From contig CAYWIE010000022.1 of NCBI GenBank assembly GCA_964458275.1, positions 1 to 35,806 on the forward strand: a stretch of DNA of 35,806 nucleotides, given 5' to 3'. A model generated the notes under the pieces. That model was not told where the DNA came from, searched no databases, and saw only the letters and a list, made by a program, of their open reading frames with translations. This document shows, one piece after another, positions 13,227 to 21,411 of the stretch. This stretch comes from HGM04593 sp964458275 (GTDB lineage: Bacteria > Bacteroidota > Bacteroidia > Bacteroidales > Bacteroidaceae). Both the position numbers and the translations under genes were made by a program. The first letter of the stretch is position 1. Each line of letters opens with the position of its first letter.

Positions 13227-15737
13227 TTACATTCTTATCAACTTGCCATCCTTGAACGCTATGCGATAGCTTGTACCTTTCTTGGTGTTGAATGACAATG
13301 TTGCATCGCCGTATCTGAGGTCGCAACGCGAACCGCTCTTCGAGGTAACGATGGCTTCAATGAGCTTGCCCTCCTGCCAGATTATCTCAACCTCGAATCC
13401 GCCTTTGGCGCAAATGCCGGCAATGCGGCCCTCGCTCCATGCGTCGGGCAGTGCGGGCAGCAGTTGTATGAATCCCATGTGGCTTTGCATCAGCATTTCG
13501 GCGATGCCGGCTGTTCCACCGAAGTTGCCGTCAATCTGGAAGGGGGCATGTGTGTCCCATAGGTTGTCGAGCGTGCCATTCTTCAGCAGATTGCCGAAGA
13601 GGGTATAGGCGTGGTTGCCGTCGTGCAGACGTGCCCATTGGTTGAGTTTCCAGCCCATGCTCCAGCCGGTTGCTCCGTCGCCACGATGCCGGAGTACCAC
13701 TTTGGATGCTTCGGCAAGTTCGGGGGTGGTTACGGGCGACACAGTGCGGCCGGGATGAAGACCGAAGAGGTGATTGACATGGCGATGCTGGTCCTTGGGG
13801 TCGTCAATATCCTTGCTCCACTCCATCAGCTGTCCGTAGCGGCCAATCTTGTAGGGTGCAAGATTCTTGAGTACGTTTGCCCACTCTTTGCGCAGTTTAG
13901 TGTCTGTACCCATCACCTTGCTTGCCTCTATCGCATCGAGCAGTATTTCGCGTATTACGGCATGCACAAAGGTGGCTCCGCTGTCTATCGGACCATGTTC
14001 GGGGGAGGTCGAGGGGGCTGCTGTGTAGCTGCCGTCCTCACGTTTCCACAGGTAGTCGACTGCAAATATAGCGCTGCTCTTTATGATGTCGTATCCCGTC
14101 TCTTTCAGGAACTTCTTGTCGCGGGTGTAGTCGTAGTAGTCCCAAACGTGTGTGGCGAGCCACGGTCCTGCCATAGGATTGAAGTTCCACGACATGTCGT
14201 AGCTGCTGAAGGGCGAGGTGAATCCGAATATGTTGCCCGAAATTCCTGCTGTCCATCCGCGTGCGCCGTAGTATGATTGTGCTGTTACTGCGCCGGGCTT
14301 TATCAGTGTGCGTATGAAGTCGACAAGCGGAAGCACGCACTCGTCGAGGTTGGTGGCACATGCAGGCCAGTAGTTCATTTGCAGGTTGATGTTGTTGTGG
14401 TAGTCTACGCGCCATGGACCGTCGACGTTGTTGTGCCACATTCCTTGCAGGTTGGCGGGCATGTTGCCGGGACGTGAGCTTGCAATGAGCAGGTAGCGTC
14501 CGAACTGGAAGTACAGGCGTTCGAGTCCGTAGTCTGCCTTTCCTTTGCGGTAGCTTGCGAGGCGTTTGGGGGTGGGAAGGTCGTTGACGCCGGGATATTC
14601 GAGAGTTATGGGTGCGTTGGGGTTCAGGTCGAGCTGCACACGTCCGAAGAGTGCTGCATAGTCGGCATAATGCTCTTTGAAGAGCGTGTCGTATCCTTTT
14701 GCAACAGCATTTTTCATCCATTCGCCTGTCGTTTCATCGGGGTTTACGCCCACGTATGCCTTAGGGTCTTTGAAATCGGGATCGAAATTTATCTTGTAGT
14801 CGGTGTCGGCTGTTACGTAGAAGACCACCTCGTCGGCACCGTCGATGTATATTTTGCCATCTTTCACGGTTGTTGTGCCGCCCTTTGCCACGCTCTCTAT
14901 GCGCAGTGTGTACTGCATACCGTTATTGTCGAGTACTCCTTTATATATAAGACCTTTCTCGCCGCTTTTCTGTATACTGCCTTCCGATACAGGGTTAGGG
15001 CTGTAGCTGAAGATAAGATTCTGCTTGCCGGGCTTGTCGGCACTGTATCGCATCACCATCACATTCGACGGGTAGGAAATGAAGTAGCGGCGGGTATATT
15101 TGACAAAATCCTTTTCGTACTCAACAACGGCGAGTGCCGAGTCGAGCGACAGGACCCGTTTATAGTCGCCCATCCCCACAAGGCTGTGTCCTGTCTCTAC
15201 ATAGAATTCACCCATTGTGGTGAAGTTGCCGAAGCGGAAAGGCTTTTCGCCATAATATTCATACGATGCGGTGCTGTTGAAATTCTCGCGTGTCAGTTTG
15301 GCTGCTTTTGCATCGTCGCCGTCAATGAATGCTTGACGTATATCTTTCAGCAGGTGTGCCGATTTCTTGTTTACATTCCAATAGTATTCGGCGCCGCCCG
15401 ATGTGTTGGGACCGCCACGCCACAGAGTCTTTTCGTTGAATGTTATGCGTTCTGCCTCTACGGAGCCCATGATGTTTGCGCCGATGCTTCCGTTGCCGAT
15501 GGGCAGTGATTGGGATTCCCACTCCTGGTCGTAGTTGTAGTTTACGCCTCCGGCATTTTCGGGCTTACCCTTTCCGCGCCACAAGTCGGGGCGTCCGCCG
15601 TACCATACGGCGCGTCCTTTGAGGCTTGTCGGCTGGTCGAACCAAATCGAGAGCCCGTGGATGTAGTCTGTCTCTGCATTGAGTGTCAATGCGCAGATGA
15701 TGCCTATAATTGGCAATAGTATTTTTTTCATAGTCAT
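13227..15737 (-). CDS. GH95 family alpha-L-fucosidase
   Basis: An 836-residue secreted glycosidase of family GH95, which removes alpha-1,2-fucose (some members alpha-galactose) from glycan ends. The signal peptide is KKILLPIIGIICALTLNAE. The N-terminal beta-sandwich contains LPIGNGSIGANIMGSVEAE and ITFNEKTLWRGGPNTSGG. The six-hairpin barrel has DYHNNINLQMNYWPACATNL near 443-462, which holds the Asn residues that activate catalytic water in the family, TSPEHGPIDSG near 578 with the probable Glu acid, and QIDGNFGG near 735 with the Asp. So the active site looks complete. Length is usual for the family. The start is ATG 15737 or the ATG two codons later. The fold-back element ends only 11 nt upstream, so its promoter is inside or beyond that element. 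Confidence 0.93.
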   Translation of the reverse strand: MTMKKILLPIIGIICALTLNAETDYIHGLSIWFDQPTSLKGRAVWYGGRPDLWRGKGKPENAGGVNYNYDQEWESQSLPIGNGSIGANIMGSVEAERITFNEKTLWRGGPNTSGGAEYYWNVNKKSAHLLKDIRQAFIDGDDAKAAKLTRENFNSTASYEYYGEKPFRFGNFTTMGEFYVETGHSLVGMGDYKRVLSLDSALAVVEYEKDFVKYTRRYFISYPSNVMVMRYSADKPGKQNLIFSYSPNPVSEGSIQKSGEKGLIYKGVLDNNGMQYTLRIESVAKGGTTTVKDGKIYIDGADEVVFYVTADTDYKINFDPDFKDPKAYVGVNPDETTGEWMKNAVAKGYDTLFKEHYADYAALFGRVQLDLNPNAPITLEYPGVNDLPTPKRLASYRKGKADYGLERLYFQFGRYLLIASSRPGNMPANLQGMWHNNVDGPWRVDYHNNINLQMNYWPACATNLDECVLPLVDFIRTLIKPGAVTAQSYYGARGWTAGISGNIFGFTSPFSSYDMSWNFNPMAGPWLATHVWDYYDYTRDKKFLKETGYDIIKSSAIFAVDYLWKREDGSYTAAPSTSPEHGPIDSGATFVHAVIREILLDAIEASKVMGTDTKLRKEWANVLKNLAPYKIGRYGQLMEWSKDIDDPKDQHRHVNHLFGLHPGRTVSPVTTPELAEASKVVLRHRGDGATGWSMGWKLNQWARLHDGNHAYTLFGNLLKNGTLDNLWDTHAPFQIDGNFGGTAGIAEMLMQSHMGFIQLLPALPDAWSEGRIAGICAKGGFEVEIIWQEGKLIEAIVTSKSGSRCDLRYGDATLSFNTKKGTSYRIAFKDGKLIRM

Positions 15738-15748
15738 ATAAGCTTTTA

Positions 15749-15938
15749 AGAAGCTGTTTGAATTTTATTGGAAAAGTTTTCTATATTCGCGGCTTAGTTT
15801 CGGCTTCTTTGAGTCTATTTTAGGCATCTTTTCTATGTTATCTTTTGGAAATAGCCCGCTATTCCCTGCAAGATAACATAGAAAATCTACTCTAAAATAG
15901 CTCTCAAATAATGCCGAAATAAAATTCAAACAGCTTCT
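15749..15938. mobile_element. 190-bp fold-back element (MITE-like)
   Basis: Perfect 21-nt terminal inverted repeats lie at 15749-15769 and 15918-15938 (outer part AGAAGCTGTTTGAATTTT). Inside, TTTCGGC, CTATTTTAG and TTTCTATGTTATCTT each find their complement in the other half, so almost the whole unit folds back on itself with one bulge of about 28 nt on the left side. It encodes no transposase; a 60-codon frame inside (15765-15947) is a by-product of the repeat. A clear target duplication is not seen. The structure fits a non-autonomous MITE or dispersed intergenic repeat. Confidence 0.75.
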
Positions 15939-15940
15939 AA

Positions 15941-15972
15941 GTTTCAAGGCAGCTTGTAGGCTGCCTTGAAAC
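15941..15972 (-). terminator. Terminator of the M60-like gene
   Basis: GTTTCAAGGCAGC (15941-15953) and its complement (15960-15972) form a 13-bp stem with a 6-nt loop, 18 nt after the stop. It directly abuts the fold-back element. Confidence 0.8.
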
Positions 15973-15990
15973 AGGTTTGTGTGTACCCGA

Positions 15991-18900
15991 TTATTTTACA
16001 ATAACCTTTTTCTTGTTTACTATGTAAATGCCGGGCTCTGTTATCTTCTCTATCTTGCGGCCGGTGAGGTCGTATATCTCTTTCTCGCCATTCTCGTCGC
16101 TCTCAATAGAATTGATTCCCACTGTTGAGTCGTAAACGACAGAAATGCTTGATACAGAACTTGATGCTCCGGGCAAAGCCTTTATGTTCATCTCAAACGG
16201 AGCTAGTGTGCCTGCTTGTGTAGCCTTGAGGTATTTGTCGGTTCCCTTGAGATATGTGTTGATCTTGTGGCTTGTTCCAACGTAAGAGATTAGCAGATAG
16301 TCGGTTGTCATGTCCTCCTTGCTGCTTGCCTCGATGGTTACGTTTGATGCCGTTGCATTGATGCTGCCGCCGTCAGCTACTGCAAACAATGGAGTGTTTA
16401 CTGTAAATTCGGTCTTTGCGAGGGTGAGTGTGCTTATTCCGTCGATTTTTGCGAATTGGTAGGGAGCAGTCACGGTTATGTCATTGGCGGGTGTGAAGGG
16501 GAGTGCCAGCGGACGTACATCGTCTGTCTCTGAGTTTGCATCGGTGTAGCTTACGTTTGCAGCAGTGAATGTTTCGGGCACGTAGTATGTTGCGCCGTAG
16601 TACATGTCAAACTGTTTGCAGTTGCTGTCCTTGTCAACAACGTTGCTGCCGGCTGCTGAGGCTGTTCCTGCATCGAGGCTTGTGTAGTATACGGTGTTGC
16701 TCTGTGCGAGTATCTCTTTGCTCTTCGCTATCCATTTGAGGGCATCGCTGCAATCTTTCAGATTGACGAATGATGCTGTCTGCTCGCCGCCGATGAAGAG
16801 GCTGTTCTCGTCGGTCATCTGCTTGCCGTAGGGCTTTCTGCCATAAGGCTCGCCGTCGGTCGATGCAAGCAGGGCGTTGTCGCTTGCCATTGCTTTCTCC
16901 AACCGGTAGTAGGTCTTTGCGTTGCCGCTCATTTTGGGATATGTGCCTGTGCCGTTGAAGTTCGATGTACCGTTGGAGATTGAGAAGCCGAGCTGTGTGG
17001 TGTCGAGGTTCAGCGTGTATTTTGCCGCCTCTGCGCCACCCATTGCTTCGATGTATGAACTGCCGTACAGGGCACAGCTGCTGCCGCCGTTGAAGATGTA
17101 GTATTCGTTCTCGCCGCCGGTGGGGATGAACGCCCATAGCATATATTCGTCGGTTGTTCCTTGCGGCATCTCTTCGTGAACCACGTAGTTGAGGTATCGT
17201 TTTGCGGTACGCTCAACCGACAGGTATTTGCTGTTGTTGGGGTTGAGGATGTAGTACCATGTGATGCCGTTGGTGATGTCGCCGGGGTATTGGGGTATTA
17301 TGCCGTATGCTGCTTTGATGGCATCTATGATGGCGAATAACTTTTCGGCTGCTTCGGCGTAGTCCTGTGCCGATTCGCCGGCACGTACTGTCTCAGCTGA
17401 CTTGGTTTCTGCAACAAGCGATTTTGCAAGGTCGGTCAGATTGTCAGCCTTTACAAGTACATTCTCGTTGATTGCATAGTTGCCTTTTGCAAGTTCGTCG
17501 GCATTGAGAAGCTCGGCTGTGATGCCGTTGGCAATTGTTATTGCCGAGTCGAGAAGCTGGGTGTCATATCCGGTCTGGTTGTCTTCTACCACTCTCACTG
17601 TCCACCAGCTGTAGAGTGTCTTGTACTCCTGTCCCTGTATGGTGTTGTCCGACTTTATTGCCAAGCAGTAGCCGTGCTTGTTGTCTTGCTCCATGTACAT
17701 ATAGCCGTTTTCAAGGGATACTATGCGGAACTTGATTGCTTCGTCCTTGCTGGTTGTGGTGGTTCCGGGATTGTTCTTGGGCATTGATGCTATGTAGAGT
17801 CCGTTCTGGTTCTTCATGTAGTAGAGGCTGTCGTCATCTGTGATGAATTGCCATTTCTTGCCTGCCGTTGAGTTTCCGCCCTTAGATACATTGAATACCG
17901 AACCGCTGGCGTTGAGCAGGTTCTGTGTGTTGTATCTGGGTATGAGGTTGTAGTAGTTCTTGGGCTGTATCTTTATTACTGAGTTCGATGTGTATATCTT
18001 GCTCAATTCGTCGTCGATGAGTGTGAGCCACTCGCCGTATGTGTGCTCGCTCTGGTCGTCGTTGTCGATTGCAGCCTGTGCTGCTTCTTTAAGTTCGGCA
18101 AGGTGTGCTGTCTTTTCCGGGTAGTACCAGCCTACTCTTGTGCCGTTCTTGTCGGTGTACTGCGAGTAGTATGCTATGGTCTTGAGTGCATACTTCAAGG
18201 CGTTGAGCGCTGCATCGCTGCCTGTCTCTGCGTATGGCTCCAGGACAACTTCGTCGCCGTCGCCTTCGGCTGCCACAATCTTCAGTCCGGGGTCGGCTGC
18301 GAGCTTTTCGGGGATAGTGAATTTGTGTGTGTTGGACATTGCCTTGTATTCGCCTTTGCCGTTGTAGACCTTGAAGCCTACTGCGCCGGTTCCTTTCTCT
18401 ATGATGATGGTCTTACCTATCTTGGTGTATGAGTATCCGGTTGCTTCGGGTGCTGCTCCGGGTGCGAAGTATGTGTATTGGCCCACTTCGCCGCACTTGC
18501 CGAGGGGAAGGTCGCTCTGTGCTTTGATTCCGCTCACTCCGTCGGTTCTTTCGATGGGCTCGATGCGGTCTTCGATGAACTCTATCGCAGGTGCCTTGCG
18601 GCTGTATGACTTCATCTTGGCAAGGGCGTTGTCAATCATCTCCTGTGTTACGGTGAGGTCTTTCCATGCAGCCTCCTTGTCGGTGAGCTTGTCTATCGGG
18701 CGGAAGAATCCCCATACCTTGAAGTATTCGCTAAGGTCCATGTTGGCTGCTTCGCAGCATTTTACTGCAAAGTGGAGAATGTCCTTGTCGCCCTGTACGT
18801 GTGTGGGCGATGTGTCGATGCCGTCCTCGCGCAGCAGGGCGAACAGTTTGGGGTAGAATTCTGTGTCGTTGCCTGCCATGTGGAAGTATTCGTACAGTTG

Positions 18901-20586
18901 CCACCACATTCTCATTCGGCTTTCGCCGAGCATGCTTGTCCAGGGTTTGCTTTGTGCAAAGTCGCGGCTGAGGGTGCCTATGGTGTCGCCGCGCGACATG
19001 TATCGGCCCATCTTGTACATTGTGAGGTTGGCAAAGAGGTTGCAGCTGAGCTCGGTTGTTCCGATAACCTGGATTGAGCCCTGATGGGTATGTCCAAGCT
19101 CGTGTCCGGGACCCCATACGTTGTCGTGGTTGGACATTACTTCGTCGAGGGGAAGCAGTTTGTAGAGGTATCTTACTCCGTACTGTGTGCGGTAGGCGGT
19201 AGATGCCTGATAGGTGTGGTCGTCGTCGAGCGAGATTGCGCAGTGGAGGTTGTTGAACTTCACTCCGTAGATGCCTTTGTCCCATCCGAGGAGCTCGTGG
19301 TCCCACTTGAGCATGTTGTCCCACCAGCCTATTGCGTCGGTGATGGTGTTCTTGCAGCAGTTGTCGGCTGCTATCCATTTTTTCTCCATGTGGAAGAGTA
19401 CGCGATCGCCTTTTACCTGTATCACATGGTGGGTGGCGAGGTTCTGTGTGATGTCCCGCCAGTCTTCGTCGGTGTGTCGGCTCTTGTCCCAATAGCCGTT
19501 GACTGTTCCGTTCTCTATGTGTATCTTTATGTCGGGGTAGTCGGCGAGCACTTTGCCGCTGTTGTGTGTGTTCACATCGTAGCGCACGAAGATTGTCGAT
19601 TTGTCGTAGCTGACGGGGATTATGTTAAGACCGGCACGCAGTGTGTCTATGATGCCGCTTGTCTCGGTGTTTACAATCTCTTGTATTCCAAGGAAGGCGC
19701 CGTCGGTTATTTCGCCCTCAACGAAGATGTAGAGCATTTCGTTGGCACGACCGTAGATTCCGGTGGGGTTGCTAAGATAGGAGTATTCATTGGCTTGGAG
19801 TATCTTGTGCCATTCGTCGGCATTGGCGTATGGCTTGTATTCTCTTACGCGGAATTCTTTCTCGCGTTTGCCCCATGTGTCGTTCTTTATTTTGAGCGCC
19901 ATGTTTACAATGACTTCGGGGAGCTCTTTCATGGCTTCCTGAAGTTCTGCATCGCTCATCGAAGCGTAGTTGTCCTTGAGCGCTGTGCATGAGCGGTCGG
20001 TGAAGAATCCCAAAAGCATCTGGTTGTATTTTTCGGCATCTTTCGATATGTTCTGCTGGCTGCGGAAGCTTTCTTGTATCTTGTTGAGCTCGTCAATGCT
20101 TATGCCTGCCTCCTCGAATACCCATTCGGTGGCGCTGGTTGTGCCCGCTGTGGTCGATGAGTACCATAGTACCACTTCGTTGAAGGGAGACGAGTGCATG
20201 CCTCGTGTCTCGGTTGCCGAAGGCAGCAGGTTGTAGAAACCTTTATTGGGCTGGTTCTCCTTGATGTAGAATTTTGCAGGAGTCTCTGCCATTCTGAAGT
20301 AGCCGGACAACTGTGATACAGGCTGCACGTAGTTTCCGGTGAGTCCGTTCTTGATGTAGAATGCGTTGTCGGCAGCTTCGAGTATCCACATCTGCTCATA
20401 GGCATTTTCGCCTTTGCTCATTGTCTTGATCATGTTTTGCTTGTAGTCTGCCGACATACAATCGTAGTTCTTGCCGGGAGTGAGTATGCGGTACGCTTTG
20501 CCGGCTTCAGGGGCTGTGTACTGTCCCCATGCAACGCTGCTACAGAGCAGTGTTGCAAGTGTCAGGAATAGGTATTTTTTCAGCAT
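15991..20586 (-). CDS. Large secreted M60-like metallopeptidase (mucinase)
   Basis: A 1531-residue exported zinc peptidase. The signal peptide is MLKKYLFLTLATLLCSSVAWG. The gluzincin site is clear: HELGH at 495-499 within GPGHELGHTHQ, and the third ligand E512 in TTELSCN, as in the M60/enhancin-like family whose members cut O-glycosylated mucin backbones. Beta-trefoil (ricin-like) lectin modules appear at about 25-150, 880-1030 and again near 1150-1270 (for example WYYILNPNNSKYLS). The C-terminus EIYDLTGRKIEKI...GIYIVNKKKVIVK resembles the type A sorting/anchor tail of Bacteroidales exported proteins. I choose ATG 20586, where the signal peptide begins; 17 codons upstream are open but not signal-like. 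It is monocistronic with its own terminator. Expected role: cut mucin-type glycoproteins after binding their glycans. Confidence 0.9.
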   Translation of the reverse strand: MLKKYLFLTLATLLCSSVAWGQYTAPEAGKAYRILTPGKNYDCMSADYKQNMIKTMSKGENAYEQMWILEAADNAFYIKNGLTGNYVQPVSQLSGYFRMAETPAKFYIKENQPNKGFYNLLPSATETRGMHSSPFNEVVLWYSSTTAGTTSATEWVFEEAGISIDELNKIQESFRSQQNISKDAEKYNQMLLGFFTDRSCTALKDNYASMSDAELQEAMKELPEVIVNMALKIKNDTWGKREKEFRVREYKPYANADEWHKILQANEYSYLSNPTGIYGRANEMLYIFVEGEITDGAFLGIQEIVNTETSGIIDTLRAGLNIIPVSYDKSTIFVRYDVNTHNSGKVLADYPDIKIHIENGTVNGYWDKSRHTDEDWRDITQNLATHHVIQVKGDRVLFHMEKKWIAADNCCKNTITDAIGWWDNMLKWDHELLGWDKGIYGVKFNNLHCAISLDDDHTYQASTAYRTQYGVRYLYKLLPLDEVMSNHDNVWGPGHELGHTHQGSIQVIGTTELSCNLFANLTMYKMGRYMSRGDTIGTLSRDFAQSKPWTSMLGESRMRMWWQLYEYFHMAGNDTEFYPKLFALLREDGIDTSPTHVQGDKDILHFAVKCCEAANMDLSEYFKVWGFFRPIDKLTDKEAAWKDLTVTQEMIDNALAKMKSYSRKAPAIEFIEDRIEPIERTDGVSGIKAQSDLPLGKCGEVGQYTYFAPGAAPEATGYSYTKIGKTIIIEKGTGAVGFKVYNGKGEYKAMSNTHKFTIPEKLAADPGLKIVAAEGDGDEVVLEPYAETGSDAALNALKYALKTIAYYSQYTDKNGTRVGWYYPEKTAHLAELKEAAQAAIDNDDQSEHTYGEWLTLIDDELSKIYTSNSVIKIQPKNYYNLIPRYNTQNLLNASGSVFNVSKGGNSTAGKKWQFITDDDSLYYMKNQNGLYIASMPKNNPGTTTTSKDEAIKFRIVSLENGYMYMEQDNKHGYCLAIKSDNTIQGQEYKTLYSWWTVRVVEDNQTGYDTQLLDSAITIANGITAELLNADELAKGNYAINENVLVKADNLTDLAKSLVAETKSAETVRAGESAQDYAEAAEKLFAIIDAIKAAYGIIPQYPGDITNGITWYYILNPNNSKYLSVERTAKRYLNYVVHEEMPQGTTDEYMLWAFIPTGGENEYYIFNGGSSCALYGSSYIEAMGGAEAAKYTLNLDTTQLGFSISNGTSNFNGTGTYPKMSGNAKTYYRLEKAMASDNALLASTDGEPYGRKPYGKQMTDENSLFIGGEQTASFVNLKDCSDALKWIAKSKEILAQSNTVYYTSLDAGTASAAGSNVVDKDSNCKQFDMYYGATYYVPETFTAANVSYTDANSETDDVRPLALPFTPANDITVTAPYQFAKIDGISTLTLAKTEFTVNTPLFAVADGGSINATASNVTIEASSKEDMTTDYLLISYVGTSHKINTYLKGTDKYLKATQAGTLAPFEMNIKALPGASSSVSSISVVYDSTVGINSIESDENGEKEIYDLTGRKIEKITEPGIYIVNKKKVIVK

Positions 20587-20623
20587 AGTTGTATATGATT
20601 TGTTATTTTTGTGCAAATTTTTT

Positions 20624-20631
20624 TGAAAGAT
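20624..20631 (-). promoter_or_regulatory. Weak promoter candidate for the M60-like gene
   Basis: TATCTTTC on the minus strand resembles the -7 box with G changed to C, and TTTC lies about 20 nt upstream. Both deviate from consensus, which would fit a regulated promoter. Confidence 0.3.
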
Positions 20632-20639
20632 AGGCAATT

Positions 20640-20941
20640 ATGTCCGATTATGAAAGCCATGCACTGTTTTTTTTATGAATTTTTGCTATTGGAGGCTGTC
20701 CCCGAATTTATCAGGAACATTCAAGCGCTTATCTGCTTGCAATGATCACTGATGCAATCGCAACCGTTATCAGTATGAACAGAAATATGCCTCTGCGCTG
20801 GTTTTTTGGAAAATACATAATTTTACGAATCATAAATAACATTAATTGATGTGGTTTCAGCCTTTTTATGACTACCTTTGCAACTTCTAATCTGCGAAGA
20901 TAATGAATCATTTCTGCATTGAATTATAATATTGTCAATAT
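20640..20941. other. Intergenic region with a possible gene remnant
   Basis: Between the M60-like and VanZ-like genes. The minus strand has a short frame (20911-20729) whose end MYFPKNQRRGIFLFILITVA resembles the N-terminal membrane segment of ComEA-like helix-hairpin-helix proteins, but it stops after IASR. It may be a truncated remnant or chance. The plus strand holds the VanZ promoter. Confidence 0.3.
20873..20881 (+). promoter_or_regulatory. Promoter of the VanZ-like gene
   Basis: TACCTTTGC is a perfect -7 box about 60 nt before the ATG. No ideal -33 is seen. Confidence 0.6.
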
Positions 20942-21358
20942 ATGAAGATAATGATAAAATTCCTGAAAAAGTATCCTCTTTCGTTGATGATTCTTGCAAT
21001 CATTCTCTTTTTGTCGTTTTTCAAGCCGCCAAAGGAAAAGATTGTAGACATAAGCAACATCGACAAGCTTGCCCATTTCTGCATGTATGCAGGGTTTTGC
21101 TCTGTCGTGTGGTTGGAGTATTTCTTGTCGCACAGCGGTGTGAATAAGGGCAAGGTAGTATGGTTTGCAGTTGTGGCTCCCATTGTTTTCAGCGGAGCCA
21201 TCGAGGTGATGCAGGGCTATCTGACTACTTATCGTGGAATGGATTGGTACGATCTCTTGTTCAATACCATCGGGGTTGTATTTGCAATGTTTTTTGCAAA
21301 GTTTGTATTGCGGCCGAGGGTGTTGGCATATAAGGCAAAGAAAAACAGCAGCAAATAG
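20942..21358 (+). CDS. VanZ-family membrane protein
   Basis: A 138-residue protein with four hydrophobic segments (about 10-27, 48-64, 76-92, 108-126). VanZ-family marks are NIDKLAHFCMYAGFC, GAIEVMQGYLTTYRGMDWYD and the LFNTIG motif. Members include the teicoplanin-resistance VanZ, but most genomic copies have unknown housekeeping or envelope roles. ATG 20942 and ATG 20951 are both possible starts. The stop lies inside the terminator loop. Confidence 0.85.
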   Translation: MKIMIKFLKKYPLSLMILAIILFLSFFKPPKEKIVDISNIDKLAHFCMYAGFCSVVWLEYFLSHSGVNKGKVVWFAVVAPIVFSGAIEVMQGYLTTYRGMDWYDLLFNTIGVVFAMFFAKFVLRPRVLAYKAKKNSSK

Positions 21359-21375
21359 CTGCTGTTTTTCTTTGC
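21335..21375. terminator. Bidirectional terminator, VanZ/esterase
   Basis: Perfect 18-nt arms 21335-21352 and 21358-21375 with loop AAATA; the core AACAGCAGC/GCTGCTGTT is followed by TTTCTTT. It separates convergent genes. Confidence 0.9.
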
Positions 21376-21411
21376 CCTGCAGATCTTTATTGGCAGGACT
21401 TTTCTTTGCGG

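Noticed and set aside
14670..15509. 279-codon plus-strand frame
   Set aside because: Antisense to GH95, whose motifs are clear on the minus strand.
15765..15947. 60-codon frame inside the fold-back element
   Set aside because: Arises from the inverted repeat; no start signal or family of known function.
19084..19992. 302-codon plus-strand frame
   Set aside because: Antisense to the M60-like gene, including its HELGH region; composition (VVV, CAV) is typical of shadow frames.
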